The position numbers and the translations under genes are program-made. The notes under the pieces were generated by a model. That model was given only the letters and a program-made list of their open reading frames with translations, was not told where the DNA came from and did not search any database. 64,000 nucleotides of DNA from Nocardioides sp. 503 (GTDB taxonomy: Bacteria; Actinomycetota; Actinomycetes; Propionibacteriales; Nocardioidaceae), in NCBI RefSeq assembly GCF_004522095.1, contig NZ_SPUI01000002.1, positions 992,001 to 1,056,000 on the forward strand. The letters run 5' to 3'. This document shows, in pieces, positions 40,020 through 52,043 of the stretch. Positions within the stretch are counted from its first letter, which is position 1, and each line of letters begins with the position of its first letter.

Positions 40020-40737
40020 GCTGCGAGGCTGCCTCGCGGTCGAGGAACCACACGGTGTCGACCTGACCGTGGACACCGCGGGCCGGCGTCTCCTCGACGG
40101 AGCCGTCGTCGGCCAGCGCCCTCGCCACCGCCTCGGCCTTGCCCTCGCCGCTGGCGATGAGCCAGGTGGAGCGCGTGCGGTTGAGGGCTCCGAACGTGAA
40201 GCTGATGCGCTCGGGCGGCGGCTTGGGGGAGTCGGTGACCGAGACGGCGATCCGGTCGTCCACACCGAGCTCGGGGCGGCCCGGGAAGAGCGACGCGACG
40301 TGGCCGTCGGGGCCGATGCCGAGCATCACGACCTCGAACTCGCCGACGCCGTAGGCGTGGACGGTCTCCTCGAACGCCAGGGCGGCGGCCTCGACGTCCT
40401 GGCGCCCGTCGCTGGCCGGCATCTCGTGCACCTGGGTGGCACCCACGGCGTCCAGGAAGGCGCGCCGCGCCTGCCCGGCGTTGCGGTCGGCGTCGTCGGA
40501 GGCCACGAAGCGCTCGTCGCCGAACCACACGACGACCCGGGTCCAGTCGACCTCGGAGGCGGGCGTGAGCCGGGCCAGCTCGCGGTGCAGCGCCTCGGCG
40601 ATGGTGCCGCCGGTGAGGGCGATGTGGGGCTCGCGGCCGGCCTCCTGGGCGTCCGCGAGCCGCGAGAGCAGCTCACCGGCCACGGCCGTCGCCAGCGCGG
40701 CGGAGTCAGGGTGGACCTCGACCAGAGGGGCGCTCAC
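40015..40737 (-). CDS. pgl: 6-phosphogluconolactonase
   Basis: A 240-residue enzyme that hydrolyses 6-phosphogluconolactone in the oxidative pentose phosphate pathway. It contains PHIALTGGTIAEALHREL, WFGDERFVASDDADRN and MLGIGPDGHVASLFPG, the family's three hallmark motifs. The GTG start overlaps the opcA stop by three bases. It is the last gene of the tkt-tal-pgi-zwf-opcA-pgl operon. Confidence 0.94.
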   Translation of the reverse strand: MSAPLVEVHPDSAALATAVAGELLSRLADAQEAGREPHIALTGGTIAEALHRELARLTPASEVDWTRVVVWFGDERFVASDDADRNAGQARRAFLDAVGATQVHEMPASDGRQDVEAAALAFEETVHAYGVGEFEVVMLGIGPDGHVASLFPGRPELGVDDRIAVSVTDSPKPPPERISFTFGALNRTRSTWLIASGEGKAEAVARALADDGSVEETPARGVHGQVDTVWFLDREAASQL

Positions 40738-41642
40738 GAGGCCTGGGCCTTGCGCAGCTTCTTGGCGACCTCGGCGTAGACGTCGTCCTCGTCGAGGCGG
40801 CGCAGCTCCTCGGCGAGCAGCTCGGGCAGGCTGCGCCGCTTGAGGGCGATGGGCCGGTCCGGCTTGCCGGGGGACTCGTACGTCGCCAGCTTGCCGTCGG
40901 GCCGGCTGATCCGGATCGGGCCGTCGGTGGTCTCCAGGACGACCTCGGTGATGCCCGGGCCCGGGGAGTTGGTGCGGTCGACGGTGACCCGCAGCCGCGA
41001 GCCGAGCCAGGCGGCCAGCAGGTCCGCGCTGGGGCTGATCCGCTCGGCGGAGACCGAGGCGCCGGTGACCTTGACCTGGTGCTGGTCCAGGGCGGCGGCG
41101 AGCAGCGCCCGCCACGGCGTGATCCGGGTCCAGGCGAGGTCGGTGTTGCCCTTGACGTAGGACGCGCACTGCACGTGCAGCGCCTTGCCCTTGGCACGCG
41201 GGGCCGCGGCGGCGTCGGTGATCCGTCGCTGGGCGAGCGCGCCCAGCGGGTCGGCGGCCGGGTCGTCGGGGGCCTCGGTGGGCCACCACACGGCGACGGG
41301 GGAGTCGGGCAGCAGCAGCGGCAGCACGACCGAGGCCGCGTGCTTGACGACCTCGCCCTTGAGCCGGATGACGGCGGTCTCGCCGGTCCAGCCCGCGCCG
41401 GTGCCGACCTGGGCGTTGATCTCGGCGGCGCCGCGGGCGTCACCCAGGATCACGCCCAGGGCGCGGGCCGGGTGCTCGTGGGACGCCTCGCGGGCGGCCT
41501 TCATGGCGGCCTCGGCGTCGTCCTCGGGCACGACGATGACCAGGGTCATCACCATGCCCATCGCGGGGCTGCCGGCCTTGACGCGACCGCGCACGAACTC
41601 CGCGGCGATCTTCGAGGACGTGGTGTTGGTGAGCTCGATCAT
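40734..41642 (-). CDS. opcA: Glucose-6-phosphate dehydrogenase assembly protein OpcA
   Basis: A 302-residue protein of the OpcA family, required for full activity of glucose-6-phosphate dehydrogenase in actinobacteria and cyanobacteria. The start MIELTNTTSSKIAAEFV and the central VVLPLLLPDSPVAVWWPTEAP are typical; VQCASYVKGNTDLAWTRITPWRALLAAALD follows. It is encoded two bases after zwf, its partner, and overlaps pgl. It is expected to be cytoplasmic. Confidence 0.93.
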   Translation of the reverse strand: MIELTNTTSSKIAAEFVRGRVKAGSPAMGMVMTLVIVVPEDDAEAAMKAAREASHEHPARALGVILGDARGAAEINAQVGTGAGWTGETAVIRLKGEVVKHAASVVLPLLLPDSPVAVWWPTEAPDDPAADPLGALAQRRITDAAAAPRAKGKALHVQCASYVKGNTDLAWTRITPWRALLAAALDQHQVKVTGASVSAERISPSADLLAAWLGSRLRVTVDRTNSPGPGITEVVLETTDGPIRISRPDGKLATYESPGKPDRPIALKRRSLPELLAEELRRLDEDDVYAEVAKKLRKAQAS

Positions 41643-41644
41643 GG

Positions 41645-43168
41645 TTAGGGCCTCCTCCAGACGCGTCCGTCGCGGGCCAGCATCTTGTCTGCCGACTCCG
41701 GTCCCCAGGTGCCGGAGCCGTACTGCTCCGGCTTGCCCTTGCGTGCCCAGGCCTCGAGGATCGGGTCGAGGATCTTCCAGGAGAGCTCGACCTCCTCGTG
41801 CCGGGGGAACAGCGGCGGGTCGCCGAGCAGGACGTCCAGGATGAGCCGCTCGTAGGCCTCGGGGCTGTCCTCGGTGAACGACCCGCCATAGGCGAAGTCC
41901 ATGTTGACGTCGCGGATCTCCATCGCGGTGCCCGGCACCTTGGAGCCGAAGCGCAGCGTCATGCCCTCGTCGGGCTGGATCCGGATGACCAGCGCGTTCT
42001 GCGTGAGCTCCTCGACCGAGGAGGCGCTGAACGGCTGGTGCGGCGCCCGCTTGAAGACCACGGCCACCTCGGTGACGCGGCGACCGAGGCGCTTGCCGGT
42101 GCGCAGGTAGAACGGCACGCCCGCCCAGCGACGGTTGTCGACGTGGAGGGTGATGGCCGCGTAGGTCTCGGTCGTGGAGCTCGCGCCGATGCCCTCCTCC
42201 TCGAGGAAGGAGGTGACCTTCTCCCCGCCGGCCCAGCCGGCGGCGTACTGCCCGCGGGCGGTGGTGAGGTCGAGGCGGCGGGGGAGCGTGATGCTCGAGA
42301 GGAGCTTCTGCTTCTCGATGCGCAGGCTCTCGGCGTCGAACGACGTCGGCTCCTCCATGGCGACCAGCGACATCAGCTGGAGGAGGTGGTTCTGGATGAC
42401 GTCGCGGGCGGCCCCGATGCCGTCGTAGTAGCCGGCGCGACCGCCGATGCCGACGTCCTCGGCCATGGTGATCTGCACGTGGTCGACGTAGTTGTTGTTC
42501 CAGAGCGGCTCGAACATCGTGTTGGCGAAGCGCGTCGCCAGGATGTTCTGGACCGTCTCCTTGCCGAGGTAGTGGTCGATGCGGAAGATCGAGCCGGAGT
42601 CGAAGACCTCGGCCAGGGTGGCGTTGAGCTCGATCGCCGAGTCCAGGTCGTGGCCGAACGGCTTCTCGACGACGACCCGCCGCCAGGAGTCCTCCCGGGG
42701 GTCGGCGAGGCCGTGCTCCTTGAGCTGGCCGACCACGTTGCCGAAGAACCCCGGAGGGATGGCGAGGTAGAACGCGTGGTTGCCCTCGGTGCCGCGGGTG
42801 CGGTCGAGCTCGTCGATGGTCTGGCGCAGCTGCTCGAAGGCCTCGTCGTCGTCGAAGTCGCCCTGGACGAAGCGGAAGCCCTCGGACAGCTGCTTCCACA
42901 CCTCCTCGCGGAACTCCGTGCGGGCGTAGGACTTCACCGAGTCGTGCACGATCTGGGCGAAGTCCTGGTCGGCCCAGTCGCGGCGCGCGAAGCCGACCAG
43001 GCTGAAGCCCGGGGGCAGCAGGCCGCGGTTGGCGAGGTCGTAGATCGCCGGCATGATCTTCTTGCGCGACAGGTCGCCGGTCACGCCGAAGAGCACCATG
43101 CCGCACGGCCCCGCGATGCGCGGAAGGCGGCGGTCGCGGACGTCGCGCAGCGGGTTGACGTAGGTCAT
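41645..43168 (-). CDS. zwf: Glucose-6-phosphate 1-dehydrogenase
   Basis: A 507-residue NADP-linked enzyme opening the oxidative pentose phosphate pathway. MVLFGVTGDLSRKKIMPAIYDLA is the coenzyme fold, RIDHYLGKETVQN the catalytic signature with the aspartate-histidine dyad, and VVEKPFGHDLDSA precedes it. Length and motif order are normal. Its ATG overlaps the pgi stop by four bases (ATGA). Its regulator OpcA is next to it. Confidence 0.96.
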   Translation of the reverse strand: MTYVNPLRDVRDRRLPRIAGPCGMVLFGVTGDLSRKKIMPAIYDLANRGLLPPGFSLVGFARRDWADQDFAQIVHDSVKSYARTEFREEVWKQLSEGFRFVQGDFDDDEAFEQLRQTIDELDRTRGTEGNHAFYLAIPPGFFGNVVGQLKEHGLADPREDSWRRVVVEKPFGHDLDSAIELNATLAEVFDSGSIFRIDHYLGKETVQNILATRFANTMFEPLWNNNYVDHVQITMAEDVGIGGRAGYYDGIGAARDVIQNHLLQLMSLVAMEEPTSFDAESLRIEKQKLLSSITLPRRLDLTTARGQYAAGWAGGEKVTSFLEEEGIGASSTTETYAAITLHVDNRRWAGVPFYLRTGKRLGRRVTEVAVVFKRAPHQPFSASSVEELTQNALVIRIQPDEGMTLRFGSKVPGTAMEIRDVNMDFAYGGSFTEDSPEAYERLILDVLLGDPPLFPRHEEVELSWKILDPILEAWARKGKPEQYGSGTWGPESADKMLARDGRVWRRP

Positions 43169-44811
43169 GCGAGCACTCCCTGGATCGCCTCGAGGTCAGC
43201 GGGGCTGCTGACGTGGAGCCGCAGGACCGGGCGGCCCTTGTCGGCGAGCACCTGGCCGTCGCCCACGGCCTGGGCGGTCAGGAACTCGTGGAACGTGAAC
43301 GGCCGGTCGGGCACCGCGAGGTCGGCCTCGGGCTGCCCGGTGACCTGGAGGTAGACGCCGGTGGCGGGTCCGCCCTTGTGGTACTGCCCGGTGGAGTGCA
43401 GGAAGCGCGGACCCCAGCCGAAGGTGACGGGGCGTCCGGTGCGCTCGGCCAGCGTACGGCGTACGGCGGACAGCGCGGCGTCGCGGTGGCGGTCCAGGTA
43501 GGCCTGCACGGCGACGTAGCCGGTCTGGGGGTCGACCGCGGCGAGCAGCGCGTCGACCGCGCCGGCGACGGTGGTCGTGCCGTCGGGCAGCCAGCCGGGG
43601 GAGGCGTAGACCGTGACCGCGCCGTCGACGAAGACCGGCGTCGGCTGGTTGCCGCCGCCGTCGAGCATCTCGCGGGCGGCGGCCTTGGCGCTCTCGACGT
43701 CGGGCTGGTCGAAGGGGTTGATGCCGATGACGCGACCGGCGACCGCGGTGGCGTACTCCCAGAGCAGCATCTGGCCGCCCAGCGACGCATCCACGGTCGC
43801 GCCCCACCCGGAGGCCGGGCTTACGTCGTCGAAGACGAAGTCGGGACCGATGGTCACCAAGACCTCGTCGGGCGTGCTCGGGACGAAGTCGGGGGCGTCG
43901 AGCGACTCCACGACGACCGGCAGGATGCCCTTGCCGTCCTTGCCGGTGGACTCGGCCACCAGCTGCTCGGCCCAGTCGCCGAAGCCGGCGAACGGCGCGC
44001 CGGCGTTGGCCAGGACCAGCTTGTCGGCGCCGGCGAGGTTGGCCGCGCCGAGCAGCGCGCCGAGACGCAGGCCGGGGTTGTCGGGGGAGTCGGCCTCCAG
44101 CGCCGGCCGCAGCGCCTCCGCCTGGTCGAGCAGGGCGGAGATGTCGGCGCCGGCGAGCCCGCTGGGCACCAGCCCGAAGGCCGTCAGCGCGGAGTAGCGA
44201 CCGCCGACCTCGGGGTCGGCGAGGAAGACGCGGTAGCCGGCCTCACGGGCCGACTTCTCCAGCGGGGAGCCAGGGTCGGTCACGACGACGATGCGCTCGG
44301 CGGGGTCGAGCCCGACGTCCGCGAAGGCCTTCTCGAAGGCGCGCCGCTGGCTGTCGGTCTCGACCGTGCCGCCCGACTTGGAGGACACCACGATGACGGT
44401 CTCGTCGATGCGGGTCTCCAGGGAGGAGCGCACGAAGTCGGGGTCGGAGGAGTCGAGCACGTCCAGCTCGACGCCGAAGGCCCCGCAGATCACCTCGGGC
44501 GCGAGCGAGGATCCGCCCATGCCGCACAGCACGACCCGCGTCAGCCCGAGCTGGGTCAGCTTGACCCGGAGCTCGGTGATCTCGTCGACCAGCGGGCGCG
44601 AGCGCTCGGACAGGTCCACCCAGCCCAGCCGCTTGGCGGACTCCTCCTCGGCGGCGGGGCCCCACAGCGTGGCGTCGCGGCCGGCGATGCCGCTGGCGAC
44701 GCCGTCGGAGACGAGCGCCTCCACCGTCGAGGCGTACGTCGCCTCGTCGGCGTAGCCGAAGAACAGCTCGAAACCGTCCCCCGCGACAGTGTTCCAAGCT
44801 GTGCCGGTCAT
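43165..44811 (-). CDS. pgi: Glucose-6-phosphate isomerase (divergent actinobacterial type)
   Basis: A 548-residue protein related to the phosphoglucose isomerase part of the transaldolase-isomerase fusion proteins found in some bacteria. The SIS-type segments are visible as [31 protein letters not shown] and [13 protein letters not shown]. The C-terminal half contains [21 protein letters not shown] and FHSTGQ-type [12 protein letters not shown]. It differs from the classical enzyme, which is expected elsewhere in the genome. It is separate from, but adjacent to, tal with a four-base overlap, like an unfused version of the fusion protein. Activity is inferred from family and context. Confidence 0.88.
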   Translation of the reverse strand: MTGTAWNTVAGDGFELFFGYADEATYASTVEALVSDGVASGIAGRDATLWGPAAEEESAKRLGWVDLSERSRPLVDEITELRVKLTQLGLTRVVLCGMGGSSLAPEVICGAFGVELDVLDSSDPDFVRSSLETRIDETVIVVSSKSGGTVETDSQRRAFEKAFADVGLDPAERIVVVTDPGSPLEKSAREAGYRVFLADPEVGGRYSALTAFGLVPSGLAGADISALLDQAEALRPALEADSPDNPGLRLGALLGAANLAGADKLVLANAGAPFAGFGDWAEQLVAESTGKDGKGILPVVVESLDAPDFVPSTPDEVLVTIGPDFVFDDVSPASGWGATVDASLGGQMLLWEYATAVAGRVIGINPFDQPDVESAKAAAREMLDGGGNQPTPVFVDGAVTVYASPGWLPDGTTTVAGAVDALLAAVDPQTGYVAVQAYLDRHRDAALSAVRRTLAERTGRPVTFGWGPRFLHSTGQYHKGGPATGVYLQVTGQPEADLAVPDRPFTFHEFLTAQAVGDGQVLADKGRPVLRLHVSSPADLEAIQGVLA

Positions 44812-45914
44812 GCGCCCGCCTTCTCCATCTGGCCGCGGACCGTCTCGACGAGCTCGGTCCAGGACTTCTTGAACTTGTCGACGCCCTCGTGCTCGATCGT
44901 GAGCAGCACGTCCTCGAAGTCGACGCCGACGGCCTCGAGGCCGTCGAGCACCTTCTGGGACTCCTCGACGCGGCCGGTGACCTGGTCGCCGGTCACCTCG
45001 CCGTGGTCGGCGAAGGCGTCCATCGTCTTCTCGGGCATGGTGTTGACGGTGCCGTCGACGACCAGCTCGGTGACGTAGAGGGTGTCGGGGTAGTCGGGGT
45101 TCTTGACCCCGGTGGAGGCCCACAGCGGTCGCTGCGTGCGGGCGCCGGAGTCGGCCAGCGACTGCCAGCGCTCGCCGGAGTGGACCTCCTGGTAGGCGGC
45201 GTAGGCCAGTCGCGCGTTGGCGATCGCGGCCTTGCCCTTGAGGGCCTTGGCCTCGTCGGTGCCGATCTCGTCGAGGCGGCTGTCGACCTCCGTGTCGACG
45301 CGGGAGACGAAGAACGAGGCGACCGACTGGATCGTCGCCAGGTCGATGCCCGCGTCGCGGGCCTGCTCGAGGCCGGTGAGGTAGGCGTCCATGACCTCGC
45401 GGTAGCGCTCGAGGCTGAAGATCAGCGTGACGTTGACGCTGATGCCGTGGCCGATCGCGTGGGTGATGGCCGGCAGCCCCTCCTTGGTGGCGGGGATCTT
45501 GATCAAGGCGTTGGAGCGGTCGACGGCCTTCCACAGCGCCTCGGCCGAGCCGATCGTGCCCTCGGTGTCGTTGGCGAGGTCGGGCTCGACCTCGATCGAG
45601 ACCCGGCCGTCCGACGGGCTGCCGTCGGCGACCTGCTTGAGGATGTCGCAGGCGTTGCGGACGTCCTCGGTGGTGAGCTCGAAGATCACCTTGTCGACGT
45701 CGGTGCCGTCGGCGACCAGGCGCTTGACCTGGTCGTCGTAGCGCTCGCCGTCGGCGATCGCGCCGGCGAAGATCGTCGGGTTGGTGGTCACGCCCACCAC
45801 CGACCTCTCCTTGACCAGCTCGGCGAGGTTGCCGCTCTCGATGCGCTCGCGCGACAGGTCGTCGAGCCAGATGGACACTCCCGCGTCAGCGAGAGCCTTG
45901 AGACGGTCAGTCAT
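44808..45914 (-). CDS. tal: Transaldolase
   Basis: A 368-residue class I aldolase of the non-oxidative pentose phosphate branch. [17 protein letters not shown] is the actinobacterial N-terminal signature, [13 protein letters not shown] follows, and [15 protein letters not shown] carries the Schiff-base lysine. The ending [16 protein letters not shown] [15 protein letters not shown] is typical. It is expressed with transketolase upstream (42-base gap) and pgi downstream. The ATG at 45914 has AGGAGG before it. Confidence 0.95.
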   Translation of the reverse strand: MTDRLKALADAGVSIWLDDLSRERIESGNLAELVKERSVVGVTTNPTIFAGAIADGERYDDQVKRLVADGTDVDKVIFELTTEDVRNACDILKQVADGSPSDGRVSIEVEPDLANDTEGTIGSAEALWKAVDRSNALIKIPATKEGLPAITHAIGHGISVNVTLIFSLERYREVMDAYLTGLEQARDAGIDLATIQSVASFFVSRVDTEVDSRLDEIGTDEAKALKGKAAIANARLAYAAYQEVHSGERWQSLADSGARTQRPLWASTGVKNPDYPDTLYVTELVVDGTVNTMPEKTMDAFADHGEVTGDQVTGRVEESQKVLDGLEAVGVDFEDVLLTIEHEGVDKFKKSWTELVETVRGQMEKAGA

Positions 45915-45956
45915 GGTTCCTCCTAGGGAGACTGGGGGGTACGCGGCGGGCGAACC

Positions 45957-48059
45957 TCAGATGCTGGCCGCTGCGATCGAGTCGCGCGCTGCCGAGACGA
46001 CTGCCTCGGCGGTCACGCCGTACTCCTGGTAGATCCGTGCATAGTCGGCCGACGCGCCGTAGCGGTCGATGGAGATGATCCGGCCGTGGTCGCCGACGTA
46101 GTCGCGCCAGCCCTGCTTCACGCCTGCCTCGACCGAGACCCGCGCCTTCACGATGGGCGGGATGACGGTGTCCCGGTAGGACTGGTCCTGGTCCTCGAAC
46201 CACTCCTGGCACGGCATGGAGACCACTCGGGCCTGGATGCCGTCCTCGGCCAGCCGGGCGCGCGCCTCGACCGCCAGCTGCACCTCCGATCCCGTGCCGA
46301 TCAGGACGACGTCGGGAGTGCCGCCCTCGGCATCGAGCAGGACGTAGCCGCCGCGGTGCACCTCGCTGGTCTCGGCGAACCCGTCCTTCCCGCGCGGGAA
46401 GACCGGAACGTTCTGCCGGGTCAGGGCCAGGGCCGCGGGCCGGTCGGTGTGGCCGAGGATCGTGGCCCAGCAGGCCGCTGTCTCGTTGGCGTCGGCGGGA
46501 CGTACGACGTCGAGCCCGGGCATCGCGCGAAGGGCCGCCAGGTGCTCGACCGGCTGGTGGGTCGGTCCGTCCTCGCCGAGCCCGATCGAGTCGTGGGTCC
46601 AGACGTAGGTGACCGGCAGCTGGCTGAGGGCCGCCACCCGCACCGCTCCGCGCATGTAGTCCGAGAACGTCAGGAACGTACCGCCGAAGACCCGGGTGAG
46701 GGCGTCGGCGGCGATGCCGTTCATGATCGCGCCCATGCCGTGCTCGCGGATGCCGAAGTGGAGCACCCGGCCCTGGTAGGGGTCGGCCGTCCACTCCTTG
46801 ACGCTCCGGTCGCTCGGGATGAACGACGGCGCCGACTTGATCGTGGTGTTGTTGGAACCCGCGAGGTCCGCGGAGCCGCCCCAGAGCTCGGGCATCAGGG
46901 GAGCGACCGCGTTGATCACGTCGCTCGAGGCGACCCGGGTGGCGACGCCCTTGGTGCTCGCCTCGAACACGGGCAGGGCCGCCTCCAGACCCTCGGGGAG
47001 GGAGCGCGCCTTGAGCCGGTGGAGCAGCGTGGCCTTGTCAGGGTTGGCCTCCGCCCACGCGGCGTACCGCTCGTCCCACGCGGCACCCCACTCCGCGCCG
47101 CGCTCGCTGAGCTTGCGCGTGTGCTCGATGACGTCGGCCGGAACCTGGAAGGTGAGGTCGGGGTCCCAGCCGAGGATCTTCTTGGTGGCGGCGACCTCCT
47201 CGTCACCCAGTGCGCTGCCATGGGCCTTCTCCGTGCCCTGCGCGTTGGGGGCGGGCCAGGCGATGACCGTGTCGAGCACGATCAGGGACGGCTTGGTCGT
47301 CACCCGGCCGGCGGCCGTGATGGCGTCGTAGAGCGCAGGCACGTCCTCGACGTACTTCTTGCCGCCGTTGGTCCAGTCGACGACCTGCACGTGCCAGCCG
47401 TAGGCCTCGTAGCGGGCGGCGACGTCCTCGGTGAACGCGATGTCGGTGTTGCCCTCGATCGAGATCCGGTTGCGGTCGTAGATGACGGTGAGGTTGCCGA
47501 GCTCCTGGGTGCCGGCGATCGAGCTGGCCTCGGCGCTGACGCCCTCCTGGAGGTCCCCGTCGGAGCACAGCGCGTAGACGTGGTGGTCGAACAGGCTGTT
47601 GCCGGGAGCGGCGTCGGGGTCGAGCAGGCCGTGCACCCGGCGACCGGCCATGGCCATGCCGACGGCGTTGGCCACGCCCTGTCCGAGCGGACCCGTCGTG
47701 ACCTCGACGCCCGCGGTGTGGTGGAGCTCAGGGTGCCCCGGGGTCTTGCTGCCCCAGCTGCGCAGCGCCTGGAGGTCCTCGAGCTCGAGGCCGAAGCCGC
47801 CGAGGTAGAGCTGCGTGTAGAGCGTGATGCTCGAGTGGCCGCAGGAGAGCACGAACCGGTCGCGCGCGATCCAGCGCGAGTCGGCCGGGTCGTGGCGCAT
47901 CACCTTCTGGAAGAGCAGGTAGGCCGCGGGTGCCAGGCTCATGGCCGTGCCGGGGTGGCCGTTGCCCACCTTCTGCACTGCATCCATGGCGAGCACTCGA
48001 GCGGTGTCCACCGCCTTGTCGTCGATCTCGGTCCAGTCCAGCTTCGTGCGAGTCGTCAC
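45957..48059 (-). CDS. tkt: Transketolase
   Basis: A 700-residue thiamine-diphosphate enzyme. The N-terminal [20 protein letters not shown] binds the cofactor region, [16 protein letters not shown] and [14 protein letters not shown] (GDG-type metal motif) follow, and the central domain has the pyrimidine-binding [14 protein letters not shown]. The C-terminus has [17 protein letters not shown] and [18 protein letters not shown]. It heads the pentose phosphate operon and is divergent from ctaB. A palindrome in the shared 109-base spacer may be an operator. Confidence 0.96.
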   Translation of the reverse strand: MTTRTKLDWTEIDDKAVDTARVLAMDAVQKVGNGHPGTAMSLAPAAYLLFQKVMRHDPADSRWIARDRFVLSCGHSSITLYTQLYLGGFGLELEDLQALRSWGSKTPGHPELHHTAGVEVTTGPLGQGVANAVGMAMAGRRVHGLLDPDAAPGNSLFDHHVYALCSDGDLQEGVSAEASSIAGTQELGNLTVIYDRNRISIEGNTDIAFTEDVAARYEAYGWHVQVVDWTNGGKKYVEDVPALYDAITAAGRVTTKPSLIVLDTVIAWPAPNAQGTEKAHGSALGDEEVAATKKILGWDPDLTFQVPADVIEHTRKLSERGAEWGAAWDERYAAWAEANPDKATLLHRLKARSLPEGLEAALPVFEASTKGVATRVASSDVINAVAPLMPELWGGSADLAGSNNTTIKSAPSFIPSDRSVKEWTADPYQGRVLHFGIREHGMGAIMNGIAADALTRVFGGTFLTFSDYMRGAVRVAALSQLPVTYVWTHDSIGLGEDGPTHQPVEHLAALRAMPGLDVVRPADANETAACWATILGHTDRPAALALTRQNVPVFPRGKDGFAETSEVHRGGYVLLDAEGGTPDVVLIGTGSEVQLAVEARARLAEDGIQARVVSMPCQEWFEDQDQSYRDTVIPPIVKARVSVEAGVKQGWRDYVGDHGRIISIDRYGASADYARIYQEYGVTAEAVVSAARDSIAAASI

Positions 48060-48105
48060 GTCGGTCCTCTCCGGGGGGTTGCGCCGTTCCGAGCCTACTC
48101 AGGCA

Positions 48106-48120
48106 ACGAGTTAGACTCGT
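48106..48120. promoter_or_regulatory. Palindrome between tkt and ctaB
   Basis: ACGAGT-TAG-ACTCGT is a perfect 6-bp inverted repeat with a 3-base centre in the spacer of the divergent genes. It lies 46 bases before the tkt start and 48 before the ctaB start. Candidate operator of an unidentified regulator. Confidence 0.45.
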
Positions 48121-48168
48121 ACTCGCACCGGTTGCCCGAAGCAGCCTTTCCCATTCCCGAGGACCTCC

Positions 48169-49125
48169 GTGACCTACGTCGGCCAGACGCATGCGGCTGC
48201 CCAGCAGCCCGAGCGTGAGGGCGAGACCGGGCGACCGTCCTTCAAGGACGTCGTCGCCGCCTACGTCGGGCTCACCAAGCCCCGGGTCATCGAGCTGCTC
48301 CTGCTCACGACCGTGCCGGTGATGTTCTTCGCCGACCGCGGAGTGCCCGAGCTCGGCCTGGTGCTCGCCACCGTCGTAGGCGGGACGCTCTCGGCCGGCT
48401 CGGCGTCGGCGTTCAACTGCGTCTACGACCGCGACATCGACGAGCAGATGCGCCGCACCCGCCGGCGCGCGCTGCCGCGCCACATCGTGACGCCGCTGTC
48501 GGCCCTGGTCTTCGCCACGGTGCTCGCCGTGCTCTCGACCGTCGTGCTGGCGCTGTGGGTCAACACCCTGTCGGCCGTGCTGGCGCTCGTGGCCAACGCC
48601 TTCTACGTCCTCGTCTACACGATGGTGCTCAAGCGCCGCACGACGCAGAACATCGTCTGGGGCGGTCTCGCCGGCTGCTTCCCGGCGCTCATCGGCTGGA
48701 CCGCGGTCACCGGCGAGCTCTCGTGGGTGCCGGTGATCCTCTTCGCCGTCGTCTTCTTCTGGACCCCGCCGCACACCTGGGCCTTGGCGCTGCGCTACCG
48801 CGAGGACTACGCCAACGTCGACGTGCCGATGCTGCCGGTCGTCGTCCCGGCCCGCGAGGTCGGCCGCCAGATCGTGCTCTACAGCTGGGTGATGGTCGCG
48901 GCCTCGTTGCTCCTGTGGCCGGTCGCCGGCACGGGCCCGTTCTACCCCGTCGCCGCCGCCGTGCTGGGCGCGGTCTTCCTCGTCGAGGCGCACAAGCTGA
49001 TGCGCCGTGCCCGGGGCACCGAGGACCTCAGCGAGATCCAGCCGATGCGGTTGTTCCACCACTCCAACCTCTACCTCTCGCTGCTCTTCGTCGCCGTCGC
49101 GCTGGACCCGCTCCTCAAGATCTGA
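48169..49125 (+). CDS. ctaB: Protoheme IX farnesyltransferase (heme O synthase)
   Basis: A 318-residue polytopic membrane enzyme that farnesylates heme B for cytochrome oxidase. The prenyl diphosphate motif [21 protein letters not shown] (N-x3-D-x3-D) is clear, with about nine hydrophobic segments and the [20 protein letters not shown] loop. A polar N-terminal tail (about 30 residues) precedes the first helix. The GTG start is 109 bases from divergent tkt, a common actinobacterial pairing. ctaA, the next enzyme in heme A synthesis, lies 11 kb away at 60167. Confidence 0.95.
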   Translation: MTYVGQTHAAAQQPEREGETGRPSFKDVVAAYVGLTKPRVIELLLLTTVPVMFFADRGVPELGLVLATVVGGTLSAGSASAFNCVYDRDIDEQMRRTRRRALPRHIVTPLSALVFATVLAVLSTVVLALWVNTLSAVLALVANAFYVLVYTMVLKRRTTQNIVWGGLAGCFPALIGWTAVTGELSWVPVILFAVVFFWTPPHTWALALRYREDYANVDVPMLPVVVPAREVGRQIVLYSWVMVAASLLLWPVAGTGPFYPVAAAVLGAVFLVEAHKLMRRARGTEDLSEIQPMRLFHHSNLYLSLLFVAVALDPLLKI

Positions 49126-49137
49126 GCCGCTCCCGGA

Positions 49138-49170
49138 GGTTGAGGAAGGACGAAGTCCTGTCTCGAAACC
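49138..49170 (+). repeat. Hairpin repeat copy with a compensated stem
   Basis: GGTTGAGGA + AGGAC-GAA-GTCCT + GTCTCGAAACC equals copy A except that the outer stem pair G-C is changed to A-T on both sides. It lies in the 93-base gap after ctaB, 12 bases past the stop, where its hairpin could also act as a terminator. Confidence 0.85.
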
Positions 49171-49218
49171 CCCGGGGCCCGCCTAGCGCCCTGGACCCAC
49201 CGGAACTAACGTGCTCGG

Positions 49219-50713
<1,495 letters not shown>

Positions 50714-50724
<11 letters not shown>

Positions 50725-51241
50725 GCCGCACCACGACATCGGTGCCGTCGTCCTCGGCGCCGCCGCAGCCGGGATGCTGGGACCGGTACGTCGCCTCGGC
50801 GGTGCTCGTCCCGCGGCTGCCGTCCGCTGCGGTGACGACGACCTCGACCGACCCCTGCATCGAGCCGAACCCGCACGGGACGTGGCACATCAGATCGCCG
50901 GACGGCGAGATGCTCAGCCCCGTGTGCAGGTGGGCATCGCTCGTGACGTGTCCGGGCGTCCACGTCGCACCGGCGTGCTCGCCGTCGCGTTCGGCGGCGA
51001 AGCGCAGCTCGCGCAGCGTTGGTCGACCGTCGACCCGCCACGCGTCCAGCCGGACGGTGTCGAGGCTGGCTCCCGTGGGGCCGAGCACGTCGGTGATCGT
51101 GAGACTCGGCTCGGCGTAGGACATGACGGCCGCGCAGCTGCGGTCGTCGGCGTCGTCGCAGGCGACGAGGCACCACGCCAACCCCGCGCAGAGCACCGCT
51201 CGTCGCCAGCCTGCGCCGCCCGTGCGTGGTGTGTCTGTCAC
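50714..51241 (-). CDS. Predicted lipoprotein of unknown function
   Basis: A 175-residue protein if started at the GTG at 51241, which gives a basic n-region (WRRAV), a hydrophobic stretch LCAGLAWCLVAC and a lipobox LVAC followed by DD. A longer frame back to 51301 is possible but adds a basic segment unlike a signal peptide. The mature part has six cysteines (SCAAV, MCHVPCGFG, HPGCGG) that could form disulfides, and beta-rich phrases. No family was recognised. It is convergent with the permease gene. Confidence 0.6.
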
Positions 51242-51303
51242 ACGTCTGGGACGCGCTCGGCTGCGGGCCGGTTCCGTGCGCACCGCTCGGTTTGCGGCCA
51301 CTG

Positions 51304-51948
51304 TCAGTGGAACATCGCGGCAGCCTCCTCGAGACCCGTGACCTGCACGGCGACGTACGGCGTGCTCGCAGCCCAGCGGTCGGCGGTGAGTCGGAGCCGG
51401 TCGGAGACGAGCACCTGGTCGTCGCGCCGGTCACGGGAGATGCCGTCGGGGTGGTAGCCGAGCCGGCGGGAGACGCCTTGGGACGCGTGGTTGTCCGGGA
51501 AGACCTCGGTGGTCGCGTCCGTGGCGCCGAGGTGGTCGAAGGCGAGCGTCAGGAGCGCGGAGCGGGCCTCGGTGCCGTACCCCTGCCCTTGGTGCTCGAG
51601 CCCGAGCCAGGAGGACGTCGTGACCTCGCGCGTGACCGTGAAGTCCCGGGACCGCAGGGTGACGACCCCCAAGGCCTGTCCGGTGTGGAGGAAGACCCCG
51701 AGACCCAGGCGCCAGCTCTCCGGCGTCCAGGACGAGAGCTGGTGCCAGTGCTCCCGGAGCACGAAGCGCGCTCGCTCCTCCGGCGCGCCCTCCGCCCACG
51801 GGGTGAGGAACGGGCGCTCGTCGGAACCGTGGACGCCGCGGGCCGCCAGCTGCGCCAGCTCGGCGAGCTCAGCCTCCGACGGCAGCCTCAGGGAGAGCCG
51901 GGGCGTGGTGAGTGCGAGGGCGTACGTGGGCCACAGGTCGGCAAGCAT
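51304..51948 (-). CDS. GNAT-family N-acetyltransferase (RimJ/RimL-like)
   Basis: A 214-residue acetyltransferase. The N-terminal TTPRLSLRLPSEAELAELAQLA and the strand GVVTLRSRDF with TSSWLGLEHQGQGYGTEARSALL match the RimJ/RimL type; QGQGYG is the acetyl-CoA pyrophosphate loop. EVFPDNHASQGVSRRLGY follows. Its target, a protein N-terminus or a small molecule, is unknown. The ATG at 51948 was chosen because the conserved region begins there. The gene is divergent from the DUF222/HNH gene at 52051. Confidence 0.82.
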   Translation of the reverse strand: MLADLWPTYALALTTPRLSLRLPSEAELAELAQLAARGVHGSDERPFLTPWAEGAPEERARFVLREHWHQLSSWTPESWRLGLGVFLHTGQALGVVTLRSRDFTVTREVTTSSWLGLEHQGQGYGTEARSALLTLAFDHLGATDATTEVFPDNHASQGVSRRLGYHPDGISRDRRDDQVLVSDRLRLTADRWAASTPYVAVQVTGLEEAAAMFH

Positions 51949-52043
51949 GGGGGCATCCTCCTCGACCGTGGGCGAGCGCGCACCGCAGTTCTCCACAGGG
52001 TCCGACGCGACCCTGGACGGGTGTCGGTGGGCGGGTCTAGGGT

